Part shown: positions 11,539 through 24,350 of the stretch, piece after piece
Layout: each line of letters starts with the position of its first letter
Numbering within the stretch: the first letter of the stretch is position 1
NCBI GenBank assembly: GCA_946811695.1
Contig: OX328132.1
Coordinates: 53,889,359-53,953,358 of the forward strand
DNA: 64,000 nucleotides
From: Gonocerus acuteangulatus
Lineage: Eukaryota > Arthropoda > Insecta > Hemiptera > Coreidae
Reading direction: 5' to 3'
The notes under the pieces: model-generated
Database searches by the model: none
The model's input: the letters and a program-made list of their open reading frames with translations, nothing else
Told to the model about the DNA's origin: nothing
Position numbers and translations under genes: made by a program

Positions 11539-12425
11539 GTAACGTTATGAGTATGTATAGGCGTGATGAAGGTTTGAAATGCATGCCTCCACATTGGCAA
11601 TAACAATGCATTTTATGGAAAGATGCCGTTTTATAAAATATTATGGTCAAACCCCGGCAATTTCTACGATCAACGATCTTGTGTGAATTTATACTTTAAA
11701 GAATATTTTAAGAGTTTTTAGTCTAAATTACCTTTTTTAACTCGTGTACACGATATATCTAGGTCTACTAAAACGCTAAAATGTTAATTATGTAAGTTTT
11801 ATTCTTTTTAGATATTCATTTTTCTTAGCAGAATTTCGAAAAAAAAAATTAATTTACTTTCTTAACAGTAGGTCTTAACAGTAGGGGCGATTGAATCCCG
11901 TTTTCGAAGTGCAAAATATCTTGCTCTAAATAGAATTGTCTTCTAGACGAAACAAGACTCTGTCTTCATATCAGTTAAAATTTATTCTGAATTATTTAAA
12001 GAGTCATTAAGTTAATGGAAGGTAGAACAATGTTTTTCTTATGATAGTTATTACTCTAATGATATTCATTCATTAATAGAACATTAGTGTACAGACCTGG
12101 TATATTTTTAATTATATGTGTTTAAGGGCCTAGTATATCTTCATTAATCATCTTGTACAGTTTTTTGGACACTTCATTAGCTTATACGACCAATATCTTA
12201 CGACGGAAGACGATAAGCTTCAATTTTTGTTAATTTACTTAATTAATGTAGCTTGTCGCTAGACATTGCCATTTTAAAAAAAATTAAAAATGTCGTGCTA
12301 AAGACGTATCATGAAATTGTGCCAATTTTATTTACAAAACAAAACGTACCACGAAACATTAGACGGCTGAACGTTAGTACTGTACATTGGTTTAAATATT
12401 TTTATGTATTTGTTTCTGCGCACAT
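11534..12425. other. No recognisable feature
   Basis: AT-rich intron-like sequence without motifs, repeats or open frames that I can support. Confidence 0.4.
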
Positions 12426-12429
12426 GTCG

Positions 12430-13015
12430 TGTTTTAAAAAAGGCTACAGCCTCTAAATTTTCACTGATTTCCGTGATTTTTTTTAAAATGAAAGCTAATA
12501 ACATTTAGAACAACTTTGTGTAGTTCTGTTTTTTGTTTCCCTTGTTTGTTAAATTACGTGTAAAGAAGTTAAATTCGCGACGTTTTACAATTAAACATAA
12601 AATAAAATTTTATTTTTCATCTAACTTAATATCGTTGAAATTAAACTTGCAAATCCTGATTAACAAGTAAGTTTATGTTAATTCAACAATGAGAATAATT
12701 GAAATAATATTTAGTATACATAATAATTGTAATGAATTAAATATGATGCTAAAATATTATTACTGTTATTAATTTTTATATGAACTATTTTATAAATTAT
12801 TCTTTTAGTAAATTTTGTGCTTCCACGTCTATAGTCGAATGTGCTTACGAATACTACTTACATGAGGATTTTAAGACTTCGTGAATTTAACTTCTTTACA
12901 CGTACTTTAATAATCAAGGGGAACAAAAATTTGACTAGATAAAGTTGTTTCAAATTTGATTAGCTTTCATTTTTAAAAAAATCATTGAAATCAGTTAAGA
13001 TTTCACAGTGGTGCA
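12430..13015. repeat. Foldback element with about 130-bp imperfect arms
   Basis: The left arm 12445-12580 (TTTCACTGATTTCCGTGATT ... TTACGTGTAAAGAAG) is matched inverted by 12890-13005 (CTTCTTTACACGTACTTTAA ... TCATTGAAATCAG). The unit TACAGCCTSYAAAT at the left end recurs at 14050-14110 as a third partial copy. No protein; MITE-like. Confidence 0.5.
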
Positions 13016-14889
13016 AAACGTCCGCTTTTGGGGAAAAACCTCTAAGTACATGAATCTTTCTGATTTTGATATTATTTTTGAAGTATTATTTTGTGCTGAT
13101 TCGAATTATACCACTACCTATTCGATAGAGTAATTATTTTGGAAGATAAACGGGGTTTATATTGAGAAAACCCTGAAAAACAGAAAATATTTTATTTTTA
13201 AAAAGTCATATTTTACTCAATGGGTGGAGAGATGTAGAATTCAAAATGTTTATTTGAGTGCTGAGTCGAATAAATTAACAACCAATAACGAAAAAATTTA
13301 ACAGTTTCACACGAGATAGTAGATGTATCTCCCTTTTAATGTTTGGGTACTTGCAAGCACAAAATGTGTATTACTGAACTCTCTGCAGTAAATAATAATG
13401 CTAAAGTGTTTTTTCGTAATATAATCTCATCGCTAATGGACACCTTTATTTTACTGGGCTGAACATACATACGGCCGAGTCCGGCGATAAAATGTATAGC
13501 ACAGCAACTTCAAAAAATGTGCTTTCAGGTAAAATTATGTGGAGAGGATAGCTAAGTACAGCTATTTGTTCTATACAAATTAACTAAGGATAATTGAGTT
13601 TCATTAGTGCTAATGGCCGATGCACAAAAAAATTCAGTTTTATTACGGATATTTTCACAACCTAAATACACCAATTTCATGGTACATTTTGGCAACAAAA
13701 AAAAATAAAGATTTACATAATATATATAAGAGCTACATATAAACATATGAGACATTCAGGGTGATACAAATTTTTCAGGATAAATTAAGTGGTATAAAAT
13801 ATTGCTTTACTTTTCACTGAAAACTGTGAGATTTTTACTCGGTGAGAAAACGGTCAACAATAAGGTGTTTTGTGATCAGAACTATTAACAAGATTGAAAA
13901 GCAATATTAGAGCAGTATTCAAAAACTGCTAAAGAAATAAAAGAAAAAGTTATAAAAAAATATTAGTTCAAATGCCTTCGGATTTCAGGTTTATGTCGCT
14001 CTCGGCACTACTGTGCGGCGCACAGTAGGGCCAAACGACTTTTTGTGTTTCAAAAAGGCTACAGCCTGCAAATCTTAACCGATTTCAATGACAATTTTCT
14101 TAAATAAAAGCTTATAACATTTATAACAGCTTAATCTAGGCATTCTATAGAATACCTGGTTTCTTTTATTTGCCGGTAATATATATATAATCACCGCTGT
14201 AAGATTTTATTCGGCCCGCGAGGCGGTTTTTAATACACAATTAAAAATACAATGATATTACTCTATTTACACACACTCACTCCAAATGAGGAAGATCGGT
14301 GAGATGGGGTTGCTTTGTCGCATGCTCCTGCGGAATGAGCTGAGAGGTGACGATCATCAAAGAGTGAGGCGGCAGACATCAAAGCTCAAGTTTATGTGTC
14401 TCATTGATTTCCTGTCACTATTCAACTTTGGTGGCATGTGATAACTCTTAAATTTAACTATTTGATTATAATGTCGTACCTATTTTTTTAATTTCATTTT
14501 GTTATTTTAATAAATTGTGTTATAATAACATTGCCGTATTATTTCATGTTTGATTTCTGTCGCTAAAAATGATAAAATCTACTTTAAAATCGGATGTTAT
14601 TTTATTCTGAACCATCTGTGCGGCCCGCGAACGGATTTGCAGACTAAAGTTTGGCCCACAACTTGTGAAAGGCATTTCTTTTTTTTTTCTTTTAAGGCAC
14701 ATCAACCACTAGGGTCATTGGTGCCTGTATATACTTAAATATGCCAAAGAAAGTACTGTTAGAATAAAAAAAAAATAATCAAATCGATATATATTTATTA
14801 AGTAATTTTAAATAGAGGATATAACGTAAGGATTAAAACTGGTTAAAAAATACTTAAAAATGTAATTTTAAACGCACATACTCTGAATA
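13016..14889. other. Mostly unrecognised; one foldback-arm copy and one SINE tail
   Basis: 13016-14045 shows nothing I can name. 14046-14170 repeats one arm of the 12.4-13.0 kb foldback. 14690-14735 is the tail hairpin of SINE family 1 (GGCACATCAACCACTAGGGT). The rest is AT-rich. Confidence 0.4.
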
Positions 14890-14890
14890 A

Positions 14891-14892
<2 letters not shown>

Positions 14893-14967
<75 letters not shown>
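14893..14967. repeat. (CA)n microsatellite
   Basis: An uninterrupted ACAC tract of about 75 bases next to the 3' end of the LINE fragment at 15030. Confidence 0.95.
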
Positions 14968-14969
<2 letters not shown>

Positions 14970-15029
14970 TCACAGATGGACACAACCATCCACAACTATT
15001 TTCTAGTTCTACGTTCTCTTTTAATTTCA

Positions 15030-15485
15030 ATTATCATTTATATTTTTGTGATCAGATCTGTAGCTCTAAGGAATGTCAATGTTTTCTGCCACAATGCTTG
15101 GTAGTCTCCAAGTATATCAAAGAGAATACCATGAATGTCCAGTTGATTTCGAATCTCCTCGTAGGCTCTACAGTCCGTGAAAATATGTTTAATTGTTAGA
15201 TCTTCACCACATGCTGTACATTCAGGCCTTTCTTCCCGCCTGAATAAGTAAGAATGGGTGAGATTAGTATGGCCAATTCTTACTCTCGACAGAACCACCT
15301 CATCCCGCCTGCTGCCTTGGGATGAGGTTTTCCATGCCGAGGTAGTAGATTTTACTTCTCTTAATTTGCTATCTTTACTTTCAAGCCATTCGTATTGCCA
15401 CATTGACTGAATCATATTTTTTAGATAAGCCACAGCATCCGACGGTAGGATGTGCGAGTAAGGAATGCCTTCTTTTACTGCTTGT
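15030..15485 (-). pseudogene. LINE ORF2 C-terminal fragment (R1/I-like tail)
   Basis: The minus strand encodes the end of a LINE polyprotein, after the RNase H domain. It has RRDEVVLSRVRIGHTNLTHS, then a zinc-knuckle-like ERPECTACGED ... IKHIFTDC, closing with a stop near 15038. In-frame sequence extends upstream past the Met at 15433 (EGIPYSHILPSDAVAYLKN), so the piece is 5'-truncated near 15485. It resembles the C-terminus of the LINE at 43739-45742 (LTHSYLMERQDRPVCACCNE) and the fragment at 26890-27600. Confidence 0.7.
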
Positions 15486-15721
15486 CAAAGGTTTCCCATA
15501 CCTGGTTTATAGTATGATGTATATAATCATTTATATGCGAAATGATTTATAATTTCTTGGTTAGATATTTTTCTTGCCTTAGCCTATTTATTTAAAATAA
15601 TCACAGAGGTGATCAACCAAGACTAATGATTTTTACAATTATAACAATTTTGATATGTTACTTTTCATTTAAAATCTTGCACGGATGCTAAGTCAGATTT
15701 TATTAACCCATCCAAACGGAG

Positions 15722-15726
<5 letters not shown>

Positions 15727-15785
<59 letters not shown>

Positions 15786-15790
15786 CATAT
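15727..15790. repeat. (TA)n microsatellite
   Basis: About 60 bases of TA dinucleotides. Confidence 0.95.
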
Positions 15791-16415
15791 ATTGTGTGTG
15801 AACAGCAAAATGTTGTCTAAAAAACAAATCATCATGGGCGTACCAGACTTCCTCTATAGAAATGCTCCCCGAATAAAAGATTTCTTTTTTAAATTCTGTG
15901 TTCAGGGTTGCTTTATTTTAATTTTATCAATGTTTGACAAGTGTCTATTTATAAGAGTGTGCAATCCTTCATAACATTTTGTTTTCATACCATGGGCGTA
16001 TGTAAGGGGGGCCCTCCTCGAAATTTTGTTTTGTTGAGAACATTTCATGTAAAAAAAGCATATACCAACGAAAAATGTCTTCTACATTTACCCTGGTCTA
16101 CTAGGTGCACAGAAGACATTAAAAACCCACCATTTTACACTAAAATATTCAAAATTTTCCCTACACCCCAAATGCCTAGGGGCACCCAGCCCCCCCCCTC
16201 CCAAATTATTTTCAATGTACGCTAGTGTTTCTTACAAGCGATGGAGTAACTGTAAATACGTTCACACTATCCACATTTATGTTATCGAAAAGTTACATAT
16301 TTTTTATGCATTTGAAGAAGACAAAAATATTACATATGGCTTTAAAATTCCATTAACGTTTTTTAGTTTTAAAAATTATACACGAATTCTTTGTATGTTA
16401 TGATTTAATACTACT
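15791..16415. other. No recognisable feature
   Basis: Open frames here are short and lack motifs. Simple C and A runs near 16190. Confidence 0.4.
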
Positions 16416-16605
16416 AAGGCGTGTGCACGCCGTGCCTATGGTCTTGGGTTCGGTTGCCACTAGGTATGGTGGCATTTATTTAGAAAAAAAAGGAAAGGCA
16501 TCAGTCCTATCCTGCCTAGAAAAGGATAGACACCTATAGATAACCCGCCCTAAGATTTTGAGTTAATTATAGATGGACGTTAAAATTCAAATAAATAAAT
16601 CACAA
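16416..16605 (+). repeat. tRNA-derived SINE, family 2
   Basis: A B-box-like GGGTTCGGTTGCC is followed by a body AAAGGCATCAGTCCTATCCT ... AGAAAAGGATAG and the tail TAGATGGACGTTAAAATTCA with ATAAATAAAT. The same tail (ATAATGGACGTTAAAATTTA) is at 19685, 32972 and 30856; a longer relative is at 52400-52600. Confidence 0.6.
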
Positions 16606-18071
16606 ACATTTTTCAGTAGCTGGCCAATTTGGTATGTTTATGGCTATTTACATTCGTTAAGAATTCCCTTGCGTTGCACTTCCGGATTGCGGGAATTTTG
16701 TTATTTTTAGAGCTGTATTGTTTTCCGTATGAGCAGGCAGTGGTGGGGGAAAGGGAGAGAGCATAGGGTGTAGTGAGCCTACCCTATAGAGCAGTGGTGG
16801 GGATAGAGGGGAAGGAAAATGGCGGCTGCCCTACAAGGAGGGGAGTAAAGAGAGGGGAGAGTCCCTACCCCTCCACTCACACCCCACACTCGCCCTTATA
16901 TACACCACTCACCCTCTCCACCACTCAGTGTAAGTCCAACCAAAGCTTTGATAGAATACTTATAAATGCTGAATACGATATTCGTGCGGTTTAAAACTTT
17001 CTCAAGATCGTTAGATCAACCCATGCCATGACAATATATCTTTCCTAGACCCCTAGTCTGAAGGCGCGGAATATGAAACAAGATTCAGGCAGTTAAATAT
17101 ACCTCGGAATGTACCAGAGGCTCTTAAAAATTGTCAGCATGCTATTGACAAAGTGATCGAACTCCTAAAAATCTGCGGTATATATAAAATGCTGTAAACT
17201 GTCATAAATAATATAACGAGAAAAAATAAGAAGTAATAAAAAAGAATAAGTAAATACAATAGGCTCTCCTTGTTGTCGGCAAATGTAAAATAGAAATGAA
17301 AAAATTCTAGGGAGTAAAAACTTTGCAGTTTTTAGCCCAAATAAATTTGCACCCTACCTACCTAGGCCCCTGTGTCGTTTTCTTTCGTTTTGTATATCAA
17401 TTCTGATGCTTCGACTTTCCGTCACAGCTCAGTAATCCTTTACACTACTCAAATATTGCCCTTAAAACTAGTTTCACACATTTTAAACTCCTCTCGGACT
17501 ATAAACCTAGCTTTCTATCCCATGACACAATGAAAGGGATGCAGCCTCCCTTTGCTGACTGCCTGTAGTGCTACCGTGTAGTTAACTAAATGTTAGCATT
17601 TGAAGGATCCCGAATCTTTTGTCCATCGAAGCCGATTTTGATGTCCTGACAAGAGAGCGACAGACTCCAAAGGAGTAACGAACCCTGTCCTAGGTGTAAC
17701 AAATCTTTCTTTCTTTATTTCTCGTCTCCCATCAGATTTTTAAGTTTGTCTTTTTAAACAATCAATTTCCAGCAGAGCTAACGATTACCCGGTAAATCCC
17801 TACCGCCAGTTTCGGTTGAATTGTCTCCCACGATTTAAAATTTGCAATCCGCCTTCAAATTTTTTTTAGATTTGAACTCTCCTAGATAAATTAGTTGCAT
17901 TCAATTGGCTATAAATAATTTAGGGGTCCTTCGTGGTCCTGTGGCTGTATGCCTTGGGGTCTCATGCCGGGAGTCCGTCTTGACGGGAGTAAGAAACTTT
18001 TTTTAGACAGCAAATGTGAACACTCCGATTGAAATAATTTGTGGCACTTTTTGTTTGACATCATTTGCGCC

Positions 18072-18075
<4 letters not shown>
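16606..18075. other. No recognisable gene
   Basis: A GC-richer patch at 16740-16930 and a patch at 17480-17720 have no motif I can name. 17920-17990 (GGTCCTTCGTGGTCCTGTGG) may be a SINE-like piece next to the A run at 18076. Confidence 0.35.

Positions 18076-18107
<32 letters not shown>
18076..18107 (+). repeat. Poly(A) run
   Basis: About 31 consecutive A. It may be a retroposon tail, but no element is recognised upstream. Confidence 0.8.
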
Positions 18108-18108
<1 letters not shown>

Positions 18109-18487
18109 ACAGAACTTTATCAAAAATCAAAATGTACAATTTTATTAACATGTGTTAAAGTTACTAAGTTATACGTTGATTTCACAATATATCTTCTTAA
18201 AGCCCGATTAATCTGCTATAATGTTCTTATATTCTGTTTGAATATTTCCATAAAAACATCCCCACATCCTTACATATTTTTTCATTTTTTGTTTAATTTG
18301 TGGTTAGTATTATATGGAAATATTCTAACAAAATAGAAGAACATTTTAGCAGCTTGAAGTCTGGGAAAATAGACATTGGAAACAACAAATGATACTGAAC
18401 ACAAAAGGTTACCCAAGAACAGATTATAACATTAGAGATTCAACACTAATTTTTATTCAAAAGAAAAAGCAATATACCCTCTTCAGC

Positions 18488-18488
<1 letters not shown>

Positions 18489-18558
<70 letters not shown>
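18489..18558. repeat. Compound (TA)n(GA)n microsatellite
   Basis: About 37 bases of TA followed by about 32 bases of GA. Confidence 0.95.
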
Positions 18559-18560
<2 letters not shown>

Positions 18561-18584
18561 CAGATATAATATTATTTTTTCTTC

Positions 18585-18752
18585 TTACGGCGCTTCTGCA
18601 TCTGGGCTATTCACGCTGGCCTATCTAAAGGTTGCCACCCTTCTTAAACATCCATGGTGGAGAATTCTTTCAACGGGCCCTGATATGAAGAAACGCATCC
18701 TGCTCCGGGGAGGACTTGAACCCGCATCTCCGATACAAGATACACGGGGGAG
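18585..18752 (-). repeat. tRNA-derived SINE, family 1 variant
   Basis: On the minus strand the B box GCGGGTTCAAGTCC lies near 18708-18721, and the body ends in the family hairpin at 18590 (GAAGCGCCGTAAGAAG on the minus strand). The A-box side is truncated near 18752. Confidence 0.6.
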
Positions 18753-18754
18753 TT

Positions 18755-19100
18755 TTTTTTTTTTTTTCTCAACGAAACTTTGTACATGTATTTCCCCTAA
18801 CAAAGGATTGCTGTAGTTCGTTAACTAGCAAATTTGGACCATCTGGAGGGGTGGGGGTACTCCGGACCCAAATTATTAATTTTCCTATACCGACCGTAAT
18901 TTGTTATATGGCAACGAAACTTAGCATATGTTGTGGTCATCTAAAGAGAAACATGTTTTGTAAATAAAAGCTAAATCGGTCCGTCTGGAAGGGGGCTTTA
19001 CTCCGGACCCTAATTATTTTTTATGGATCTTCATATCACCTTCCACGATGTAAGTTTCATCTCATGGAATCAGACAATGTTATTTTTTGTGATTCTAGTT
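18755..19100 (+). repeat. Dispersed repeat shared with 32290-32500
   Basis: Contains internally repeated phrases (ATCTGGAGGGGTGGGGGTAC and GTCTGGAAGGGGGCTTTACT). AAAGAGAAACATGTTTTGTA at 18942 corresponds to AAAAGAAAAATGTTTTGTAA at 32360. Non-coding, class not determined. Confidence 0.45.
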
Positions 19101-19938
19101 TGTTTTTGTGTCACCCCGTTCCTTACGAATTAGTGAGACTTTATTACTTTTCTACCTTTAATCGTCTCTGTTGCTGTCTGTCCTTAAAAACACCTTTTTA
19201 GCGGTTTTCTGTGAGATCAGAACATTAGAGTAGACATTTAAATGCTGAGCTGGTGTTTAATTGTAAAATGACTCTATACATTTAGGTTTCCAACAAAAAA
19301 TGTGGAAACATGCCAAGATTGGACATTATTATAACGTTCCCTACCGAAATAGCCCACCATTGTTGATTTTTGCTCAAGGCTGACTAAATACATTTCACTG
19401 AAAATTATTCATGGCTATTTTCTCCCTTCAACAATCCTATGATCCTTTAATCTTAAATTATTATGGCTATTTAGATTCCAGATTATAATGTGGCTTCATG
19501 CATACGGGCAATACAATCGGATCCACGATTTTGAATTGCAAAGGAGAACCGCGCTACTAAACACGCAACTCTCGCCCAGGTCCCTAAAACTAAAGAGTTT
19601 GATACATTGATATTAGCCTGTGATCACTCATTTACGTAATTTATATTAATCTTTTTTTTTAACCCGTCCCAAAACTCTTGGTTAATAATAATGGACGTTA
19701 AAATTTAATAAGTATCTATCTTTTTCATAATGTTTTAAAATTTATAAGCATTTTCAGTTTCAGTTTTTAGTAAATTGGTTAGGCAACTATCAACATTTTT
19801 TTATTCAAGAGTGCGAGAGTTGGGCAAAGTTCAATTAAAATAACGAATAGAAATAATTTATTTGTTATTCAAATAACATTTTTTTTTTTTTTTTTGGTAA
19901 AATTCGAGTGAATTAACCGTTTTTCATTAACCACTTAA
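19101..19938. other. Mostly unrecognised; SINE family 2 tail at about 19655-19715
   Basis: AGAACCGCGCTA at 19545 resembles a Helentron-like 3' tip. 19660-19712 (AACCCGTCCCAAAACTC ... AATGGACGTTAAAATTT) is a family 2 SINE tail. Nothing else named. Confidence 0.4.
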
Positions 19939-20736
19939 GAGGTTATACTACCTTGTGCGACCAAAATCAAAGTAATTTTCTTGAATTAATAAATCAATAT
20001 TTTTAAATTCTTCATATTAAATGTTTTATATGGTTTGTTAAGTATCCAAAAAAATAAGTTTCAATTAAAAAAAAAATGGCGGCCCTGTGTCGGACGAACG
20101 GGAACCCTTCTTTTTTCACGGGCACTATAGTCTGCAGGCAGCAATTTTTAATCTAGAACGAAAAACTAAAATTATTTTGAAAGAAGGAGGTTAGATGTAG
20201 TAAAGTACGTAGGATTTTTAAGAAATATTAATTTTTTCGAAAATGGAGAACAATTATTTATTTTCTATTTAAAAATCCGTCGAAAATCGGTCATAAAATC
20301 GTTATAATTCAATGATTAGAAAAAATCCTACATACGTTTCTAGCAAATATCATAAGGAAGCAGCAGTTAAAATTTGAACTTGATCGGGCAAACATTGTCA
20401 TGTTAAAAAAATGTTCATTTTTTCCCTATTTAATTTTTTTTAATACTTTCTTGTAATAAAGATTAAAAAAATGGGTTTTAATTTTAATCAAAGAAGGACT
20501 AAAAAAACTTTCAAAAAGGGACCAATCTAAGCTGGCTCAAAGAAGTTATCTTCAAATTAGCATAGCGTTCACTCGGCATCGGGATTTCACTCGGAAAATC
20601 GTATTTTTTGCCCATTTAAAAGTTTTTTCTTCACATAAACACTCTTGGATATAATTTTTGATTAGTTAAGGAAGAAATTTAGCCCATAAAATAAAAAAAG
20701 TGTATAAAAAAAACCGTTACAAGGTAGTATGACCCC
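19939..20736 (+). mobile_element. TTAA-flanked MITE (piggyBac-type target site), copy 1
   Basis: TTAA precedes GAGGTTATACTACCTTGT at 19939, and ACAAGGTAGTATGACCCC ends at 20736 before TTAA: an 18-bp terminal inverted repeat with two mismatches and a TTAA duplication. The 798-bp interior has no transposase frame. TTAA duplication is typical of piggyBac, but these TIRs do not start CCC as usual, so the superfamily is inferred from the target site only. Confidence 0.65.
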
Positions 20737-20740
20737 TTAA

Positions 20741-21240
20741 GGGCCACGGGGATAGATGCCTTTTAGATTTTAGCATCCATTAGTTAACTTGGACCCTGAA
20801 TATGTTACGGGTAATTTAATGCCATCTCCGTGAGTGTATTACTTGATTTTTACTTTAACTGTCATTACCTAGACTACAGCTTTGTGTTACTTTTGGCTCG
20901 ATTGTGTTCTTGGGATGTTTCATTGAGGCCCGAGTTAATTCGAGTAATATAACAATAATATAGCCATAATAAACATATTGTTTCTCTCTCAAAAAACTGT
21001 TGTTTACTTTCACACCACAAAGCTACCACACTAAGCTGTTGGTGCTTTATCTATTATTAATAAAAATGGTATTAATACATTTGGCATTTTTGGCATAATG
21101 TTTAATATAAAGTAGGTCATAAAGCGGTTGATAGGATTCCAGGTAAATTTTTTATAGGTATTTAGGTAGAATTTTGAAAATAAAAATGAGTTTCATAAAT
21201 ACAAATTGGATTTAAGTTGTTCCAAAACAATCATCTGTAG
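20741..21240. other. No recognisable feature
   Basis: AT-rich, no motifs or frames supported. Confidence 0.4.
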
Positions 21241-21885
21241 GGTGCAAGTCCGCTTATGTCATCGAACTTATGACGCACTCCGGATGTGCCGACATGGAAA
21301 TTCACGTTCTAGAGCCCTCGAAGATGTGTCTCGCGAGGCCAAGGGAAGGTTGGGGGGATTCGGCTAGGATAAAAAACGTCAGATTTTCAGGCAAAAATCT
21401 GTATTGGACGTTTCGGCTGCACATTGGCAAGTGAGAATAATCGGATTGTAAGAAACCGTTTAAACAAAAGACTTTGTGAGCAGAAGAGTAGTAATCACGA
21501 GGGTTGATGTTGATGTATAAATGTGTGTCAGTAGAAAATGGTGCGACTTACACTTTAGAAGAAAAATCAAACATTCGTTCTTCTGAACCAAATTCTTGGA
21601 TAGTTTGGAGATGCGGTTGATGAGTGTTTTCGCTTCTTCTGTTGCACGTTGGCACGGTCCTGGAGTATTCATAGTGAGATGAAGATAGTCAGCCGTTGAG
21701 GTGATGCGATGTCAAGGGATGGTAAGGATTCGGCTAGGAGAAAAAACGTCAGATCTTCAGGCAAAAATCTGTATTCGAAGTTGGAGATACAGAATACAGA
21801 ATACGTTTTTTCTCCTATCCGAATCCATCCCTTAACTTCGCATCACCTCAACGGCTAACTATCTCCACCTCATAGATATGTCTGT
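21241..21885. repeat. 'GGATTCGGCT' retroelement family: single copy and palindromic copy
   Basis: 21345-21435 carries GGGGGATTCGGCTAGGATAA followed by GGACGTTTCGGCTGCACATT. 21680-21880 is a palindrome: GCCGTTGAGGTGATGCGATG ... GGATTCGGCTAGGAGAAAA, mirrored by TTTTCTCCTATCCGAATCC ... CGCATCACCTCAACGGCTAA. The same termini occur at 36503-36720, 40228-40457, 56396 and 63370-63500. Confidence 0.6.
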
Positions 21886-22213
21886 TTTCTCTCTAGCTGC
21901 TACAAAAATCGTCTATTTTTGATACAATTTGGTAAAACATACTTTGTCTGTTTTGGAAGGTTAAACTCGTAACCAGGATGATCCGTCAACAGAAACACAT
22001 ATTTTAGGCGAAATTCACGCAAAAAAAAAAAAAAAAACGGAGTGCTTACGTTTTTTGCGTTAATAGAAGGTAGGCTATTTCAAGTTATTGTAACTTGGTA
22101 ATCGAAAAATCGGCAGTTTCATTTGAAATCGAAAATCTTAGCAAAAGCGATATATATATTTCACTCGATTATTTTAATTTATCTTATTGAATCTTATTTT
22201 TCTCTGTACCCTG

Positions 22214-22217
<4 letters not shown>

Positions 22218-22260
<43 letters not shown>

Positions 22261-23041
22261 GTATATATTCTCTCGTAACTTTACCACTTCCACATATATT
22301 TTCTTCTCCTTTTGGAAAAGGTCTTACAGGTAAAAAAATTGTTTTAAACTTCATTTATATAATTTTATTTTATATATATCGACTAGTTTCTGGTACTTGT
22401 TGGCCTCTCTTCACAAGAAAACTTTTCCTATACGTAGTAGTTGTCATTTAATAACTAAGTCCAAAAAACAAACAAAAAACTTTTTATTTATTTATATAAT
22501 TTTATTTTATATATCGTCGATGCAAATGTAAAGTATCGAATGTGAAAAAACGCATTTTTCATTTTCAATTTTTACTGATTGCTGTTGGACTGATGGACAA
22601 CAAACTCTCGAATCTAAGTTCACTCAGTGAAAGGGGAATGTAACCACTGTCAAAAGGTCGAATCTGCCTATTATTTGACTGTCCATAAGCAAAGTAATAA
22701 ATAAAAGTATTTTCACTTTGGAAACTGGTCATTTTCACATTCGATACTTTGCATTTGTATCGACGATATGTCGACTAGTTTCTGGTACTTGGCCTCTCTT
22801 CAATAGACAAAGTTTTCTTATACATAGTAATCGACATTTAATAACAATAATAAGTCCAAGAAACAAACAAAAAACTTTAAATTTATTTTTTGTTTGCTTT
22901 TTGGACTTAGTTATTAAATGACGACTACTATGTTTAAGATAATTATGTCTTGTGAAGTGAGGCCAAGTGCCAGAAATTAGTCGATGTATGTATATAAATT
23001 TAAAACAATGTTTTCACCTATAAGTCCTTTACTAAAAGGAG

Positions 23042-23101
<60 letters not shown>
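22218..23101. repeat. Foldback element bordered on both sides by (TA)n
   Basis: Between the TA tracts 22218-22256 and 23046-23101 lies a nested palindrome. TCCTTTTGGAAAAGGTCTTA (22309) pairs with the inverted TAAGTCCTTTACTAAAAGGA (23021). TCGACTAGTTTCTGGTACTT occurs at 22379 and 22770 and, inverted and diverged, near 22970. GATGCAAATGTAAAGTATCG at 22518 is inverted at 22741-22760. No protein. Confidence 0.6.
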
Positions 23102-23108
<7 letters not shown>

Positions 23109-23279
23109 CTTATTATTTCTCTTCCTGAACTTCTAAAATACCTTCCTTTAAATTCATTATTCATCTGTTCAATAGGTCGCAATGGCAATAAAAAAAAAGT
23201 AACTGACTCTTATGTTCTTCTCAACGAGCCCCACACGTTTAATGGTTATTTTGGTTTCACTTTCAAAACTGTCTGAAGG

Positions 23280-23430
23280 CCGGCTGTAGTTTTGCGTAGC
23301 GGAGAGCCCCGGGACCGATCGGGCCGGAGCTGATAAATGTGAAGGCGGCCCTTTTGATCCGAGCAGCAGGGGGTCCCCCATGGCCCGCTCTCCCGCTGGC
23401 ACCTTCTCTCTCATCCCCTGCCCGGCCTTT
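23280..23430. other. GC-rich island in AT-rich DNA
   Basis: Markedly GC-rich (GGCCCTTTTGATCCGAGCAG, GGCCCGCTCTCCCGCTGGCA). Open frames on both strands have no recognised motif. It could be a regulatory element of the surrounding gene or an unknown repeat. Confidence 0.3.
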
Positions 23431-23992
23431 TGTCTATTTCTCAACTCTTTTAGAATTATTCAAAAGTGAAAAGAGAAACCTGCCTTGTTCCAACATGGGC
23501 CTGTGTTTGATTGATCGCGTTGTTATTTTTTCCCCTCGAGTGGCCAGTTAAGGAAATTCTGAATGATTTAAGATCATCTTTAAATTTATAATTTAACAAG
23601 GTCTGTTATTTAAATGAATATGCTACTGTTACTAATACGAGTAATCTGCTTTACATGTTATTAATCATGCGGCTGTTGTCGGGTTCCTATAGTAACGGCA
23701 ACATGCGTTTTCAGCAAACAAACTCGGCTACCAGATAATTTATAAGGCGAATGTCTAACACACTATGGTTCTAGAACTGTTAATGGTGACCAGCCTTCAA
23801 TATAATCACTTACAGGGGTCGAAAATAATTGTTAACTTTTATTTTAAAAAAACATTTTTTAAACTTTTATTTTCATTTTTAAAAAGTAAAAGTTTAAAAA
23901 TAACTTTTTGGGCTTAAACTTCCCTTAAAAAATTTTTTTTATTGTTATTTTTCAAATCAAAAAATAAAAGTTTTAAAAGTAATTGTTATTAA

Positions 23993-24286
23993 CCCTCCTC
24001 TATAAACGTTTAAGGTTGACACTCACACAGAAACGTTGGGTCGTATCGGATAACATTTTTGGACCTGAAATGCAATAAGTTACTGGGATTTACGCATTTC
24101 TTTTCAAATATTAGGTGAATAAAATAAACTTTTAAAACGTAAAAGACAATTCATAAAGGAAAACAAGCATTTGACTTCAGGAAAGTAAAATTAATTCTAA
24201 AAAAAAAAAAAAAAAATAAGAAAACAGTAAATTTTTTAGGACACGTTAAAAAATTAGTAATAACAACTAAATATATATATATACAC

Positions 24287-24350
<64 letters not shown>

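Noticed and set aside
11400..11606. Open frames of Ile-Tyr or Tyr-Ile repeats across (TA)n tracts (here, 36643-37045, 38597-38884, 50170-50485, 57259-57533 and others)
   Set aside because: They are translations of dinucleotide repeats; overlapping frames on both strands have no other support.
23169..23551. Coding exon in the GC-rich island
   Set aside because: Both strands give frames simply from GC content; no domain or convincing splice-site pair.
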